Assembly: GCA_964602655.1 (NCBI GenBank)
Contig: CAZRSF010000026.1
Span: forward strand, 5,463-69,462
Origin: Moduliflexus sp964602655
Lineage (GTDB): Bacteria > Moduliflexota > Moduliflexia > Moduliflexales > Moduliflexaceae
Length of the DNA stretch: 64,000 nt
Reading direction: 5' to 3'
Below are positions 50,234 to 58,802 of the stretch, piece by piece. The notes beneath the pieces are model-generated. The model saw only the letters and a program-made list of their open reading frames with translations, made no database searches and was not told the origin of the DNA. Position 1 is the first letter of the stretch, and every line of letters starts with the position of its first letter. Made by a program: the position numbers and the translations under genes.

Positions 50234-52609
50234 ATGCAATGGACGCGACAGCGAACGAAGGCGATGGCTGGCTTCTGCGGCCTTCTGCTGCTTATCGGCG
50301 CATTTTGGTTCTGGAACTGTCTCCCCGATCCGCTGTTCGACGCTTCATTTTCGACTGTCCTCGTTGACCGCGACGGCAAGCTGCTGAGCGCGGCGATTGC
50401 GGCAGACGAGCAGTGGCGTTTTCCGCCGCGAACGCGCGTTCCTGAGAAGATTCAGCGGGCGTTTGTCGCGTATGAAGACAAGCGTTTTTTTTCCCATTAT
50501 GGCGTTGATCCGCTCGCGTTTGCCCGCGCAATGGGGCAGAACCTTCGCGCCCGCAAGGTGGTCAGCGGCGCAAGCACCATCACGATGCAGGTCATCCGAT
50601 TGGCGCGGCAGGGACAGCCGCGCACCGTCCGCGAAAAATTCATCGAAATGATCATGGCGCTGCGCCTTGAATTGTCGTTGAGCAAAGAGGAGATTTTGGC
50701 GTTGTATGTTTCTCACGCGCCGTTCGGCGGAAATGTCGTGGGGCTTGATGCCGCGTCCTGGCGTTATTTCGGGCGCGAGCCGGAGCAATTGTCCTGGGCG
50801 GAAAGCGCGATGCTCGCCGTCCTGCCGAACAGCCCCGCGCTTGTGCATCCGGGCAAAAACCGCATCCGGCTGCTGAAAAAGCGCAACGATCTGCTCGATA
50901 AACTCCGCGAAACCAGCGTCATTGACGACATGTCCTGCTCGCTTGGCAAAGAAGAACAACTCCCGCCCGCGCCGCATCCGCTTCCGATGCTCGCGCCGCA
51001 TCTCCTCGCCCGAATCCGCAAAGAAAACGCCAATATCGCGAACAGCGGCAGAATCCAGACTTCATTGAATAAGCAATTCCAAACTCGAAGCATTGAAATT
51101 CTTGACCGCTACCACGCGCTGTTAGCGAGCGGCGGCATTCATAACGCGGCGGCGCTGATACTCGATGTCAACTCTGGTCAGGTGTTAGCGTATGTCGGCA
51201 ACGTACATGATTTTCGCAGCGATGAGCATGGCAATTACGTGGACGTGATCACTGCGCCGCGCAGCACAGGCAGCACGTTGAAGCCGTTTTTGTATGCCGG
51301 AATGCTGTCCGCCGGAGAACTCCTGCCGACGCAGCTTGTCGCCGATATTCCGACCAAACTCGGCGGATTTCGCCCGCAGAATTTTTCGGAAACGTATCAG
51401 GGCGCAGTTCCGGCGTACATGGCCTTAGCCCGTTCGCTGAACGTCCCGACCGTGCGCCTGCTCAGTTCGTACAGCGTTGACCGCTTTTCCGCGCTGCTCA
51501 AGCGGCTCGGCATGACGACGCTGCATCGTCCGGCGCAGCAATATGGCCTGTCGCTGATTATCGGCGGCGCGGAAGGTTCGCTCTGGGAATTGACCGGCAT
51601 GTATGCCAGCATGGCGCGGCGGCTCAACAATTACGCCTCCACAACGCCCGACGCCCCGGCGTTTTTTCCGCCGACGTATCACATCGGAACGCGACTAACC
51701 GCGCCGCAGGAGAATCCGCTCGACGCGGCGGCCTGCTGGCTGACATTCGAGGCGATGCTGGAAGTCACGCGCCCCGGCGCAGAAAGCGCGTGGGAATATT
51801 TCCCGTCCGCCAATAAAATCGCCTGGAAAACCGGCACGAGTTACGGCTTTCGCGATGCCTGGGCGATTGGCGTGACGCCGCAGTACGCGGTCGGCGTCTG
51901 GGTGGGCAACGCCGATGGCGAAGGCCGTCCGAATTTGACCGGCTCGGTGGCGGCTGCGCCGATCTTGTTCGAACTGTTCGATGTTGTGCAGCCGCATGGC
52001 TGGTTTCCCGCGCCGGAACTTGATCTCGTCACTATCGAAGTCTGCGCCAAAAGCGGCTATCGCGCCGGGCCGAATTGCGAGACGCGCAAAACCATTCGCG
52101 TGCCGCGCTCAGCGTTACGCGCAGGATCGTGCCCGTATTGCCAGATTATTCACACCGATTCCTTCGAACAGTGGCGTGTGCATAGCAACTGCGAACAGGT
52201 CGCCGCGATTCGTTCGCGTTCGTGGTTCGTGCTGCCCCCGGCGATGGAGTGGTTTTATAAACAGGCGCATTCTGATTATCAGCCCTTGCCGCCGTATCGC
52301 GACGATTGCCTCGCCACGCTCGCGGAGACGAATACGCCGGCGATGACGCTGATCTATCCGCCGCGCAACGGCAAAATTTACATTCCCATCGAACTCAGCG
52401 GGCAGCGCGGGCGCGTCGTCTTCGAGCTTGCGCATCGAAATCCGCAGAAAAGCGTGTACTGGCATCTTGACAGCGACTATCTCGGCGAAACCCGCGAGAT
52501 CCATCAGGTCTCGCTTGCGCCGTCGCCCGGCGAACATGCGCTGACACTCGTGGACGAAGACGGCGAATTTCTGCAAAGCCGCTTCACGGTGCTGACGAAG
52601 GAAGAATAA
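50234..52609 (+). CDS. pbpC: Penicillin-binding protein 1C
   Basis: Bifunctional murein synthase of 791 residues from ATG 50234 (an upstream GTG at 50210 is in frame). A TM anchor at about 12-30 (AMAGFCGLLLLIGAFWFW) is followed by the glycosyltransferase domain (FVAYEDKRFFSHYGVDPLAFARA, GASTITMQVIRL, SKEEILALYVSHAPFGGNVVGLDAASWRYFG). The transpeptidase has the SxxK in TGSTLKPFLYAG, SxN in RSLNVPTVRLL and KTG in WKTGTSYGFRDAW. A C-terminal BiPBP_C-like domain (MTLIYPPRNGKIYIPIELSGQRGRVVF) identifies the PBP1C class. The alpha-2-macroglobulin gene that often accompanies pbpC is not adjacent. Confidence 0.95.
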   Translation: MQWTRQRTKAMAGFCGLLLLIGAFWFWNCLPDPLFDASFSTVLVDRDGKLLSAAIAADEQWRFPPRTRVPEKIQRAFVAYEDKRFFSHYGVDPLAFARAMGQNLRARKVVSGASTITMQVIRLARQGQPRTVREKFIEMIMALRLELSLSKEEILALYVSHAPFGGNVVGLDAASWRYFGREPEQLSWAESAMLAVLPNSPALVHPGKNRIRLLKKRNDLLDKLRETSVIDDMSCSLGKEEQLPPAPHPLPMLAPHLLARIRKENANIANSGRIQTSLNKQFQTRSIEILDRYHALLASGGIHNAAALILDVNSGQVLAYVGNVHDFRSDEHGNYVDVITAPRSTGSTLKPFLYAGMLSAGELLPTQLVADIPTKLGGFRPQNFSETYQGAVPAYMALARSLNVPTVRLLSSYSVDRFSALLKRLGMTTLHRPAQQYGLSLIIGGAEGSLWELTGMYASMARRLNNYASTTPDAPAFFPPTYHIGTRLTAPQENPLDAAACWLTFEAMLEVTRPGAESAWEYFPSANKIAWKTGTSYGFRDAWAIGVTPQYAVGVWVGNADGEGRPNLTGSVAAAPILFELFDVVQPHGWFPAPELDLVTIEVCAKSGYRAGPNCETRKTIRVPRSALRAGSCPYCQIIHTDSFEQWRVHSNCEQVAAIRSRSWFVLPPAMEWFYKQAHSDYQPLPPYRDDCLATLAETNTPAMTLIYPPRNGKIYIPIELSGQRGRVVFELAHRNPQKSVYWHLDSDYLGETREIHQVSLAPSPGEHALTLVDEDGEFLQSRFTVLTKEE

Positions 52610-52612
52610 AAC

Positions 52613-52640
52613 GGAGTGCAAACGCTTGCTTTTGCACTCC
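52613..52640 (+). terminator. Hairpin after pbpC
   Basis: GGAGTGCAAA and TTTGCACTCC form 10-bp arms 4 bases after the stop. The related sequence GCTTTTGCACTCC also occurs at 14683-14695 at the end of tryptophanase. No long T run, so intrinsic termination is likely but not certain. Confidence 0.6.
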
Positions 52641-52688
52641 TGTTGCCTGCTTGAAATCACGCTGTGCCGGACACAGAAATTTTTTCTC

Positions 52689-52716
52689 TTGACTCTCTGA
52701 GCGGACTTTATAAAGT
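52689..52716 (+). promoter_or_regulatory. Possible promoter for the aminotransferase-like gene
   Basis: TTGACT (52689-52694), 16-base spacer, TAAAGT (52711-52716), 55 bases before the ATG at 52771. Confidence 0.45.
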
Positions 52717-52770
52717 GCATTTTTTTAGAAATTGCCAGTGACATTATTCGAAACAAGGGAGGAAAAGAGC

Positions 52771-53988
52771 ATGGACGGACAATTTGGCGTACAGGTTTAC
52801 GAACACGCCCGTCAACTTCAACAACAGGGAAAAGATGTGAATCAGATCGCGAAAATTTTATGTGATCGCGACCCGGCAGGACATAATTACGGCATTGGCA
52901 TCGTGCTTGATGGGAAAGGAAAACCGGCGTCAACCTCGCCGACGCTGTTGGAATATTTTTCCGCCGAAATTAAGAACAGCGAAGACGGGAATTATATGAA
53001 TTCCGCGGCAATTATGGAACAGGTGAAAATCGCGGTATTGAAGTGGCAGCGAATCCCTCAAGAATACTGGGGACAATTTTCGTTGGCATTGCCATCCGAC
53101 GCGGGCACCGGCGCAGTCAAAACCGCTGTTGAAATCGCGCTGCTGATGAACCCGCAGGCGCGGACGCTCGGTCTCGAAGAATTAGGATGGCCTGCGTACA
53201 AAGCGATTGCCAAAGTCTCGCGGCTGGCCGCGAAAGAATTTCCGATAGACAGCGTGATTGAAGGGGAAAACCTTGTGCCGATTTATCAGGCCGGACCAAT
53301 GAATACCACCGGGTATGTGCAGAACCCGGAAACAGTACTGGCTCGCGCCAACGCCGCCGCAGCGACCAACACGCTGCTTGTCCTTGATCGCGCCTATTCC
53401 GGCTTCGAATTCGCGAGACTGATCAAGGCCGATTCGTATGACACGATTATGCGGAAAAGCTACGAACGCCAGGTGCAGCCGTTTATCGAACAGGGCGTGA
53501 CGTTTGCGATGGCGATCAGCCCGACCAAAGCATTTATCACGTTTGCGCTTCGGCCATGCGGTTTCCTCCTGCTTTATAATCCAGACGCCGCGCGTCATCA
53601 GGAGATGAATAACGCGCTGAATCTCGTCGTTCGCGCCAGAGGTTCGTCATTCGAACATGCGATAACCAGAGCATTTGCGAAGGCGTTAGTGGGTGATTCT
53701 GGACGGTTGGAAGAGGAACATCGGCAGGCGCTCGCGCGTGTCGCCGAAGCCGAAGCGATCTGGAGCAAATTGGCGCAGGGCACGCCAATCGAACAATATT
53801 ACACCGAACACTACGCCGGATTATTCCGCAATCTCAAAACTCGCGACGGCGGCGAAGTCGCGATTTATAACGAACACATCTACCCGGTGTTGGACAGTGG
53901 GCGCTGCCGCCAGAACGTCACCGGCATTCCCGACGACGAAGCGCTTGCCCGCAAGCATGTGCAGGTCTTCGCGGAACAATGTTATTAA
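52771..53988 (+). CDS. Divergent class I aminotransferase-like PLP protein
   Basis: 405 residues from ATG 52771 (GGGAGG eight bases upstream). The layout is that of aspartate/aromatic aminotransferases: PSDAGTGAVKTAVEIALLMNP stands where these have the SGTGAxR loop, VLDRAYSGFEFA where they have DSAYQGFA, and AISPTKAFITFALRPCGFLLLY where the PLP-lysine SxSKNFGLYxERVG lies, making the Lys in SPTK the likely Schiff base. The C-terminal GIPDDEALARKHVQVF is unlike the usual substrate-Arg region. Substrate use may differ from true transaminases. A strong terminator follows. Confidence 0.6.
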   Translation: MDGQFGVQVYEHARQLQQQGKDVNQIAKILCDRDPAGHNYGIGIVLDGKGKPASTSPTLLEYFSAEIKNSEDGNYMNSAAIMEQVKIAVLKWQRIPQEYWGQFSLALPSDAGTGAVKTAVEIALLMNPQARTLGLEELGWPAYKAIAKVSRLAAKEFPIDSVIEGENLVPIYQAGPMNTTGYVQNPETVLARANAAAATNTLLVLDRAYSGFEFARLIKADSYDTIMRKSYERQVQPFIEQGVTFAMAISPTKAFITFALRPCGFLLLYNPDAARHQEMNNALNLVVRARGSSFEHAITRAFAKALVGDSGRLEEEHRQALARVAEAEAIWSKLAQGTPIEQYYTEHYAGLFRNLKTRDGGEVAIYNEHIYPVLDSGRCRQNVTGIPDDEALARKHVQVFAEQCY

Positions 53989-53996
53989 GAACCGTA

Positions 53997-54019
53997 GAGA
54001 CGCCCCGCCGGGGCGTCTC
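53997..54019 (+). terminator. Strong hairpin after the aminotransferase-like gene
   Basis: Perfect 10-bp arms GAGACGCCCC/GGGGCGTCTC with loop GCC, 9 bases after the stop and followed by GCGTTTTC. It also stands just beyond the end of the opposing toxin remnant, so it may work in both directions. Confidence 0.75.
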
Positions 54020-54025
54020 GCGTTT

Positions 54026-54248
54026 TCAAACGCTTTGCGCCGCTTGACTTTCCGCCTCGATAACGCCGATGACATCTACAATGCCGAAACATTCGCCAGG
54101 CATGACATTCGATTCCTCGCCGACATGAATATGATGCGGAAAATTGGAGAGCATCGGAAAATGAGGGACATTATCCCATCTTTTCTTGAGGCGGACTGGG
54201 GGCTAATCTGATTTTGATTTCTGCAAGATATTGAGTTGGTGTCATCAT
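54026..54248 (-). pseudogene. TumE/DUF6516-type toxin remnant, internal deletion and frameshift
   Basis: The ATG at 54248 overlaps the antitoxin stop (ATGA). The frame starts MMTPTQYLAEIKIRLAPSPPQ, as family members do (MxPxxYLAEIKxRL), and stops after MG near 54177. In the shifted frame the DNA continues as KKRWDNVPHFPMLSNFPHHIHVGEESNVMPGE and ends at a stop at 54026; this is the family's C-terminal RWDNxPHFPxLxNFPHHxHVGEE signature. The central part of about 60 codons is missing and the frames do not match at the joint, so no functional toxin is made. Confidence 0.78.
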
Positions 54249-54577
54249 GAAGAAAGCGCTTGAAGAGCTTTTTGGTTTTCTTGAAGCGAGAGTGACATTT
54301 CATAAAACGCGCTCCACTCGACAAAATCGGCGCTATCGCCTAATAGACCTGCCTCGAAACGCTGAAAAAATTCGTGAGAGGGCAACTGATACGCCTTCTC
54401 GAAACGTTGCAATTTTTCTTGAATGTTAAAAATCTCTCGCTGAAGAACGACAGATTCCATCACCAGCAATTTATCTACCGTTCGATCAACAACATCGCTG
54501 CGATAGCCCTGACGATATAACGATTCAAGCTGGCCTAACTTTTCTAAGGTGTTTGTTGGGGCGGCGATCACGCTCAT
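54245..54577 (-). CDS. Antitoxin-like protein partnering the TumE/DUF6516 remnant
   Basis: 110 residues, helical and charged: LEKLGQLESLYRQGYRSDVVDRTVDKLLVMESVVLQREIFNIQEKLQRFEKAYQLPSHEFFQRFEAGLLGDSADFVEWSAFYEMSLSLQENQKAL. The segment FFQRFEAGLLGDSADFVEWSAFYEM is typical of the small coiled-coil proteins encoded just before TumE/DUF6516 toxins. ATGA links its stop to the toxin start. It has an excellent promoter at 54650-54678. GGAGG stands upstream of the ATG (AAAGGAGGGGGACGTT). The gene is intact although its toxin is decayed. Confidence 0.75.
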   Translation of the reverse strand: MSVIAAPTNTLEKLGQLESLYRQGYRSDVVDRTVDKLLVMESVVLQREIFNIQEKLQRFEKAYQLPSHEFFQRFEAGLLGDSADFVEWSAFYEMSLSLQENQKALQALSS

Positions 54578-54649
54578 AACGTCCCCCTCCTTTCTCTGTA
54601 AACATTTCCAACCAGCGACACTTTATATACGGCGAATAACACTACATAC

Positions 54650-54678
54650 ATAATACGCTCAGCCTCTTCTTCTGTCAA
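54650..54678 (-). promoter_or_regulatory. Consensus promoter of the antitoxin-like gene
   Basis: On the minus strand TTGACA (54678-54673), exactly 17 bases, TATTAT (54655-54650). About 65 bases lie between its expected start site and the ATG. Confidence 0.8.
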
Positions 54679-54738
54679 GAACTCTTTCCCGCGATTTTTC
54701 CTTGACAGCGACGCGGCTGCCGCGCCATCTTCTTTCGC

Positions 54739-55962
54739 ATGGAACCAATACGCTTACTGCATTTCGCCGACACGCATGTCGGCATGGAAAACTACGGTCG
54801 TTTAGATACCGAAACCGGCCTGCATTCGCGTTTGCAGGACTTTGCGAAGAGTTTGACCTTTCTTGTGGACACTGCGTTAGAACGCGACGTGGACGCCGTG
54901 CTGTTCGCCGGAGACGCCTACAAAATCGCGACGCCGACGCCGACGCACGAAGGAAAATTCGCGGAACAGATGAAACGCTTTGCCGATGCGAAGATTCCGG
55001 TCGTGATGGTGACGGGCAACCACGATATGCCAGCCTCGTTCGGACGCGCGTCGTCCCTCAGCATATTTCAGACCCTTGGCGGGCAGATGTTTTCCGTCGC
55101 CGAAAAGCCGGAACTCTTGCGCATCGAGACCAAACGCGGCGCGTTTCAAGTCGCCTGTTTTCCCTGGCCGACACGCCATATTCTGCTCACCAAAGACGAA
55201 TACAAAAATCTGACCGACACGCAGATCGCGCAGACCATTCAGGAAAAATGCGAAAACCGGATCGCCAAATTCGCCCGCGACCTCGACCCCGCGCTGCCGT
55301 CCGTGTTGTTGGCGCATTTCGCCGCCGCTGACGCCAAATATTCCGGCTCGGAACGCACGACCATCATCGGCAGCGATCCGATCATCCTGCAAAGCGTCTT
55401 GAAAAATCCGGCCTTCGATTACGTCGCCCTCGGCCATATCCACAAACATCAGAATTTGAATCCGAGCGGTCAACCGCATGTCGTGTATCCCGGCAGCATC
55501 GAGCGAATTGATTTCGGCGAATCCGATGACGCAAAAGGCTTTTGCATCGTCTCACTGCGCAAAGCGGCGACGACCTACGAATTCGTGACGACTCCGGCGC
55601 GGCCTTTTGTCAAAATCGAAGTGGATGCGCGGGAACAGGATTTTCCGACCGACTACATTTTGAAAGCGATTGCGAAACACCATATCGAAAACGCGGTGGT
55701 ACGTGTGGCCGTTATGGTCGGCGAAGCGCAGAAAAACGCGGTGGATACGAAGCTGATTTACGCCGCCTTACAGAACGCCTTTCTCGTCGCGGGCGTGACG
55801 CAGCGCATGGACGAAATTCGGACGCAGCGCCCGCGTATCGCCGATGGCCTCAGCGTCGGCGACACGCTCGCGCAATACCTTGATTTCGCCAAAGAATTCG
55901 AAGGCCGCAAAGATGATCTGAAAGAGTACGCCGAACGCCTGTTTCAGGAGCTTGAACGATAA
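54739..55962 (+). CDS. sbcD: SbcD/Mre11-type DNA exonuclease subunit
   Basis: Metallophosphoesterase nuclease of 407 residues that works with the SbcC ATPase on hairpins and double-strand ends. The metal-binding motifs are in order: LLHFADTHVGMENYGRLD (Asp and His of motif I), VDAVLFAGDAYKIATPTPTHE (motif II), VVMVTGNHDMPASFGR (GNHD), VLLAHFAAADAKY and YVALGHIHKHQNL (GH.H). The C-terminal region (about 300-400) is the usual capping and SbcC-contact part. sbcC normally follows, but only about 100 noncoding bases and an opposing chemoreceptor gene come next, so the partner must lie elsewhere or is lost. A TTGACA lies 37 bases before the ATG without a clear -10. Confidence 0.92.
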   Translation: MEPIRLLHFADTHVGMENYGRLDTETGLHSRLQDFAKSLTFLVDTALERDVDAVLFAGDAYKIATPTPTHEGKFAEQMKRFADAKIPVVMVTGNHDMPASFGRASSLSIFQTLGGQMFSVAEKPELLRIETKRGAFQVACFPWPTRHILLTKDEYKNLTDTQIAQTIQEKCENRIAKFARDLDPALPSVLLAHFAAADAKYSGSERTTIIGSDPIILQSVLKNPAFDYVALGHIHKHQNLNPSGQPHVVYPGSIERIDFGESDDAKGFCIVSLRKAATTYEFVTTPARPFVKIEVDAREQDFPTDYILKAIAKHHIENAVVRVAVMVGEAQKNAVDTKLIYAALQNAFLVAGVTQRMDEIRTQRPRIADGLSVGDTLAQYLDFAKEFEGRKDDLKEYAERLFQELER

Positions 55963-56066
55963 TGCAGGGTTATACCAACTATGGCGAAAAAGATCACATT
56001 CGCCCTACGATTTATGCTCGTATCAATATCGTCAACTCGCAGCCATCGCCGTTATAGGAGGTGGGG

Positions 56067-57725
56067 TTAAAATCGTTCGAACCCGTCATCGTGTTTCTCC
56101 CGACCTTCGAGAGGTTTACGAGCATCCGTTTGAGCGGTCGGCAGTTTCGTCTCTGCGGCGAGCGGAGGGCGCGACGCGCTGACTGGCGCGGATTGTGCGT
56201 TATGCAATTGGTTGCCTTCCGTATGCGCCACTCTGAAAAAGGTCATGCTCTGTTGGAGTTGTTCCGCCTGCGCGGACAATTCTTCCGCTGTTGCGGCGAT
56301 TTCTTCGGATGTGGCGGAGTTTTGCTGGGTGACATTATCGAGTTGCTGAACCGCGCGGTTAATCTGCTCGACCCCGGCGTTCTGCTCTCGGCTGGCGGCG
56401 CTGATCTCTTTCACCAATTCGGCTGTCCGTTGGATTTCCGGCACAAGCTTTTTCAGCATCTCGCCCGCTTTTTCGGCAATGGCAGAGGATGACCCGACCA
56501 ATTCGGCGATCTCAGCCGCTGCCGTCTGGCTTCGTTCCGCGAGGGAACGGACTTCGGACGCCACCACAGCAAACCCTTTGCCCTGTTCCTGGGCCCGCGC
56601 CGCTTCAATTGTCGCATTCAACGATAGCATTCTGGTCTGTCGAGCAATATCGTCAATCAGCGCGATCCGTTTCGTAATTTCTTGCATCGCCGTCACCGTC
56701 TCAGCCACCGCCTTCCCACTTACATACGCATCCTCGGCGACCTTGCTCGCGATTTTCTCCGTTTGCACCGCGTTATCGGTATTCTGGCGAATGTTGACCG
56801 ACATTTCTTCCATAGACGACGACACCTGCTCAGTGGCGGAGGCCTGCGCCGACGCGCCTTGCGACATCTGCGTGGCGCTGGAACTCATCTGCCGGCTGCC
56901 GGCAGCCACATTATTCGCGGAAATCGTCACCTTGGCGATCATGTCTTGCAGTTTGTCTGCGAATAAATTGAACCAATGCGCCGTCGCGCCGATTTCATCG
57001 CGGGAGACGATCTCAAGACGTTTGGTGAGATCGCCTTCCCCTTCGGCAATCTCTTTGATGCGCTGCGCTAAAATCGTGATCGGCGTTCTGATGATTTGAG
57101 CAATCAACACAAACATGCTTAAGACAACGAGAGACATCACGATAGTCGCGCTCAACACAAGCTTGCTGACCATATTTCGCGACGCCGGAATAATCAGGGC
57201 AAACTCGCGCGATTGGTCTTCGATTGCGCGTAATTTTTCATCAAATCCGTCTATAAACGCCTTCGGTTCGATACTCTTGTTCAGAAAATTTTCAATAATT
57301 TGATCCGCGGCGGTAATATCTATAATATCTTTTTCACAGAGATCAAATGCTTTACCAAAGCCGAGCCCTCTGAATATCGCATTTTCGATGCCATTTACCG
57401 ATTGGAGGCAGCGCTGCGGTTGTTTCAGCGTTTCGGCCAATAACGGACGTAATCCCATCTCCACGCGGTTCTCTGAGTTCGCCGTGATCAGCGCCATATC
57501 GGTAATCGTCCCGCTTTGCTGCGCCTGCTGCCGCACTTGTTCGAGGTTATTCCGCATCAACAGGGCGAACTCGATGTGCTCGCGTTCTAAAAATTGAAGA
57601 TACCCGGTTTTCCCGATTTCGATCATTCCAATGACATTAAACACAATCAGGCCAAGAACAAAGGCAAAAAGGATGCTGAATTTCCTTCCAATTCGCTGAT
57701 TACGCAACCAATTCATGATATTCAT
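56067..57725 (-). CDS. Methyl-accepting chemotaxis protein, helical periplasmic sensor
   Basis: Chemoreceptor of 552 residues from ATG 57725 (GGAGG seven bases upstream; the frame is open to 57833). TM1 is at about 14-35 (FSILFAFVLGLIVFNVIGMI). A periplasmic region of about 150 residues looks helical (EFALLMRNNLEQVRQQAQQSGTITDMALI), as in four-helix-bundle sensors. TM2 is at about 187-210 (LSATIVMSLVVLSMFVLIAQI), HAMP at 210-265 (IAEGEGDLTKRL) and the signalling domain has the tip IDDIARQTRMLSLNATIEAARAQEQGKGFAVVASEVRSL. The tail after about 510 is a Pro/Ala-rich linker without a CheR pentapeptide. The signalling domain is close to that of the chemoreceptor at 8339-10342, but the sensors differ. 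No che genes are in the window. Confidence 0.93.
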   Translation of the reverse strand: MNIMNWLRNQRIGRKFSILFAFVLGLIVFNVIGMIEIGKTGYLQFLEREHIEFALLMRNNLEQVRQQAQQSGTITDMALITANSENRVEMGLRPLLAETLKQPQRCLQSVNGIENAIFRGLGFGKAFDLCEKDIIDITAADQIIENFLNKSIEPKAFIDGFDEKLRAIEDQSREFALIIPASRNMVSKLVLSATIVMSLVVLSMFVLIAQIIRTPITILAQRIKEIAEGEGDLTKRLEIVSRDEIGATAHWFNLFADKLQDMIAKVTISANNVAAGSRQMSSSATQMSQGASAQASATEQVSSSMEEMSVNIRQNTDNAVQTEKIASKVAEDAYVSGKAVAETVTAMQEITKRIALIDDIARQTRMLSLNATIEAARAQEQGKGFAVVASEVRSLAERSQTAAAEIAELVGSSSAIAEKAGEMLKKLVPEIQRTAELVKEISAASREQNAGVEQINRAVQQLDNVTQQNSATSEEIAATAEELSAQAEQLQQSMTFFRVAHTEGNQLHNAQSAPVSASRPPLAAETKLPTAQTDARKPLEGREKHDDGFERF

Positions 57726-57870
57726 AATGAGCCTCCATTCTTCTGTTGCTGGATATATGTTACTCTGCTGGTTATTGGGCGCGATTCGCTGCTGTTCTTT
57801 CAAAAAGTTCGTAAGTACCTGGACATGATTCATTGCCTATTTCATGGTTCGACTCCGCTACCATGACGGT

Positions 57871-57918
57871 CACTCTGAGCAGCCTGTCCTGAGCCTGTCG
57901 AAGGGGAGTCGAAGAGTG
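57871..57918. repeat. CCTGAGCCTGTCGAAGGGG-type repeat
   Basis: CACTCTGAGCAGCC and CCTGAGCCTGTCGAAGGG with a partial mirror GAGTCGAAGAGTG. It belongs to the widely seen GAGCNTGTCGAAGGG class, also at 42209. Confidence 0.6.
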
Positions 57919-58029
57919 AAAATAATTCTGTCCAGATATTTACTGGCAAACAAGGCGATACAATAGAGATGTGGGCATTCGAAGAATCTGTCAAGGTTTT
58001 AAATGAGAGAGAATACTTTTGGCTCTTTA

Positions 58030-58073
58030 AATGGCGATGCACAGGAAGAGAGAAATTGTTGTGCATCGCCATT
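58030..58073 (-). terminator. Hairpin downstream of the ThuA gene
   Basis: Perfect 13-bp arms AATGGCGATGCAC/GTGCATCGCCATT with an 18-base loop, 30 bases beyond the ThuA stop in the minus orientation, followed by TAAAGAG. No T run is present. Confidence 0.55.
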
Positions 58074-58102
58074 CGCGCTCTTCTGCGGAACGAGCGCCAG
58101 TC

Positions 58103-58753
58103 CTACCGCGCTGCCCACAACATGCCGCGCCGGAAAATTTCTTTCGCTTCCGGCACGTCATAATCCTTCAGCACATGGCCTAACGACGAATAAAACACGC
58201 GGCCTTTGCCCCATTGACGCTTCCAGGCCACCGGCATGACGCAGCCTTTAATCCACGACGCGCCCTCCTGTTCACCCGAAAACGTTGTCGTTGCCAGCAC
58301 GTCGTTTGTCGGGTCAACGTGCATGTAATATTGCTCGGAGTGCATCTGGAAATCGCGCAAGCCTGCCACAAGCGGATCGTCCGGTTTGGTGATGTTGACG
58401 GTGTAATCAATCACGCCGCCGGGATGCGCGACCCATTGGCCGCCCACCATCCATTGATACGCTGTATTGGCGCGGAACGAATCGCCAAGCCCGCCATGTG
58501 CTCCCGCGAGGCCAACGCCCTCTTTCACGGCGTCCAATAAGCCTTTTTCTTGCTCTTTCGTAATTGTGCTCATCGTCCAGGCCTGGACAATCAGATTCAA
58601 TGAGCGCAGATACGCCTCATCCGTATAGACATCAAGCGTGTTGACGACATTAACCTCATAATTTTCGCCGCGTAACAGCGCAGCGAACAAATTGGCGCAT
58701 TGTTCCGGCTCATGGCCGTCCCAACCGCCCCAGGTAATTAAAGCATGTTTCAT
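58103..58753 (-). CDS. ThuA-like domain protein
   Basis: 216 residues covering one ThuA domain (glutamine-amidotransferase-like fold): HALITWGGWDGHEPEQCANLFAALL at the start, VQAWTMSTITKEQEKGLLDAVKEGVGLAGAHGGLGDSFR, WMVGGQWVAHPGG, DPLVAGLRDFQMHSEQYYMHVDP, and the C-terminal WKRQWGKGRVFYSSLGH. Such proteins lie in sugar utilisation clusters and are linked to trehalose or other disaccharide metabolism, but their reaction is not established. It stands downstream of the Gfo/Idh/MocA gene on the same strand, a pairing seen in many genomes. A family B repeat separates the two. Confidence 0.88.
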   Translation of the reverse strand: MKHALITWGGWDGHEPEQCANLFAALLRGENYEVNVVNTLDVYTDEAYLRSLNLIVQAWTMSTITKEQEKGLLDAVKEGVGLAGAHGGLGDSFRANTAYQWMVGGQWVAHPGGVIDYTVNITKPDDPLVAGLRDFQMHSEQYYMHVDPTNDVLATTTFSGEQEGASWIKGCVMPVAWKRQWGKGRVFYSSLGHVLKDYDVPEAKEIFRRGMLWAAR

Positions 58754-58802
58754 AATATCCTTCGCAGTTTTATCGCCCTATCTTGTTGAATTCCATTGCT
58801 TC

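Larger units (their letters stand above)
57726..58102. other. Intergenic region between minus-strand genes
   Basis: 377 bases containing the chemoreceptor leader, a repeat at 57871-57918 and the hairpin at 58030-58073. No gene is seen. Confidence 0.5.

Noticed and set aside
55952..56182. A possible truncated sbcC start overlapping the sbcD stop.
   Set aside because: The translated sequence has no Walker A or other SbcC feature and runs into the antisense of the chemoreceptor gene.
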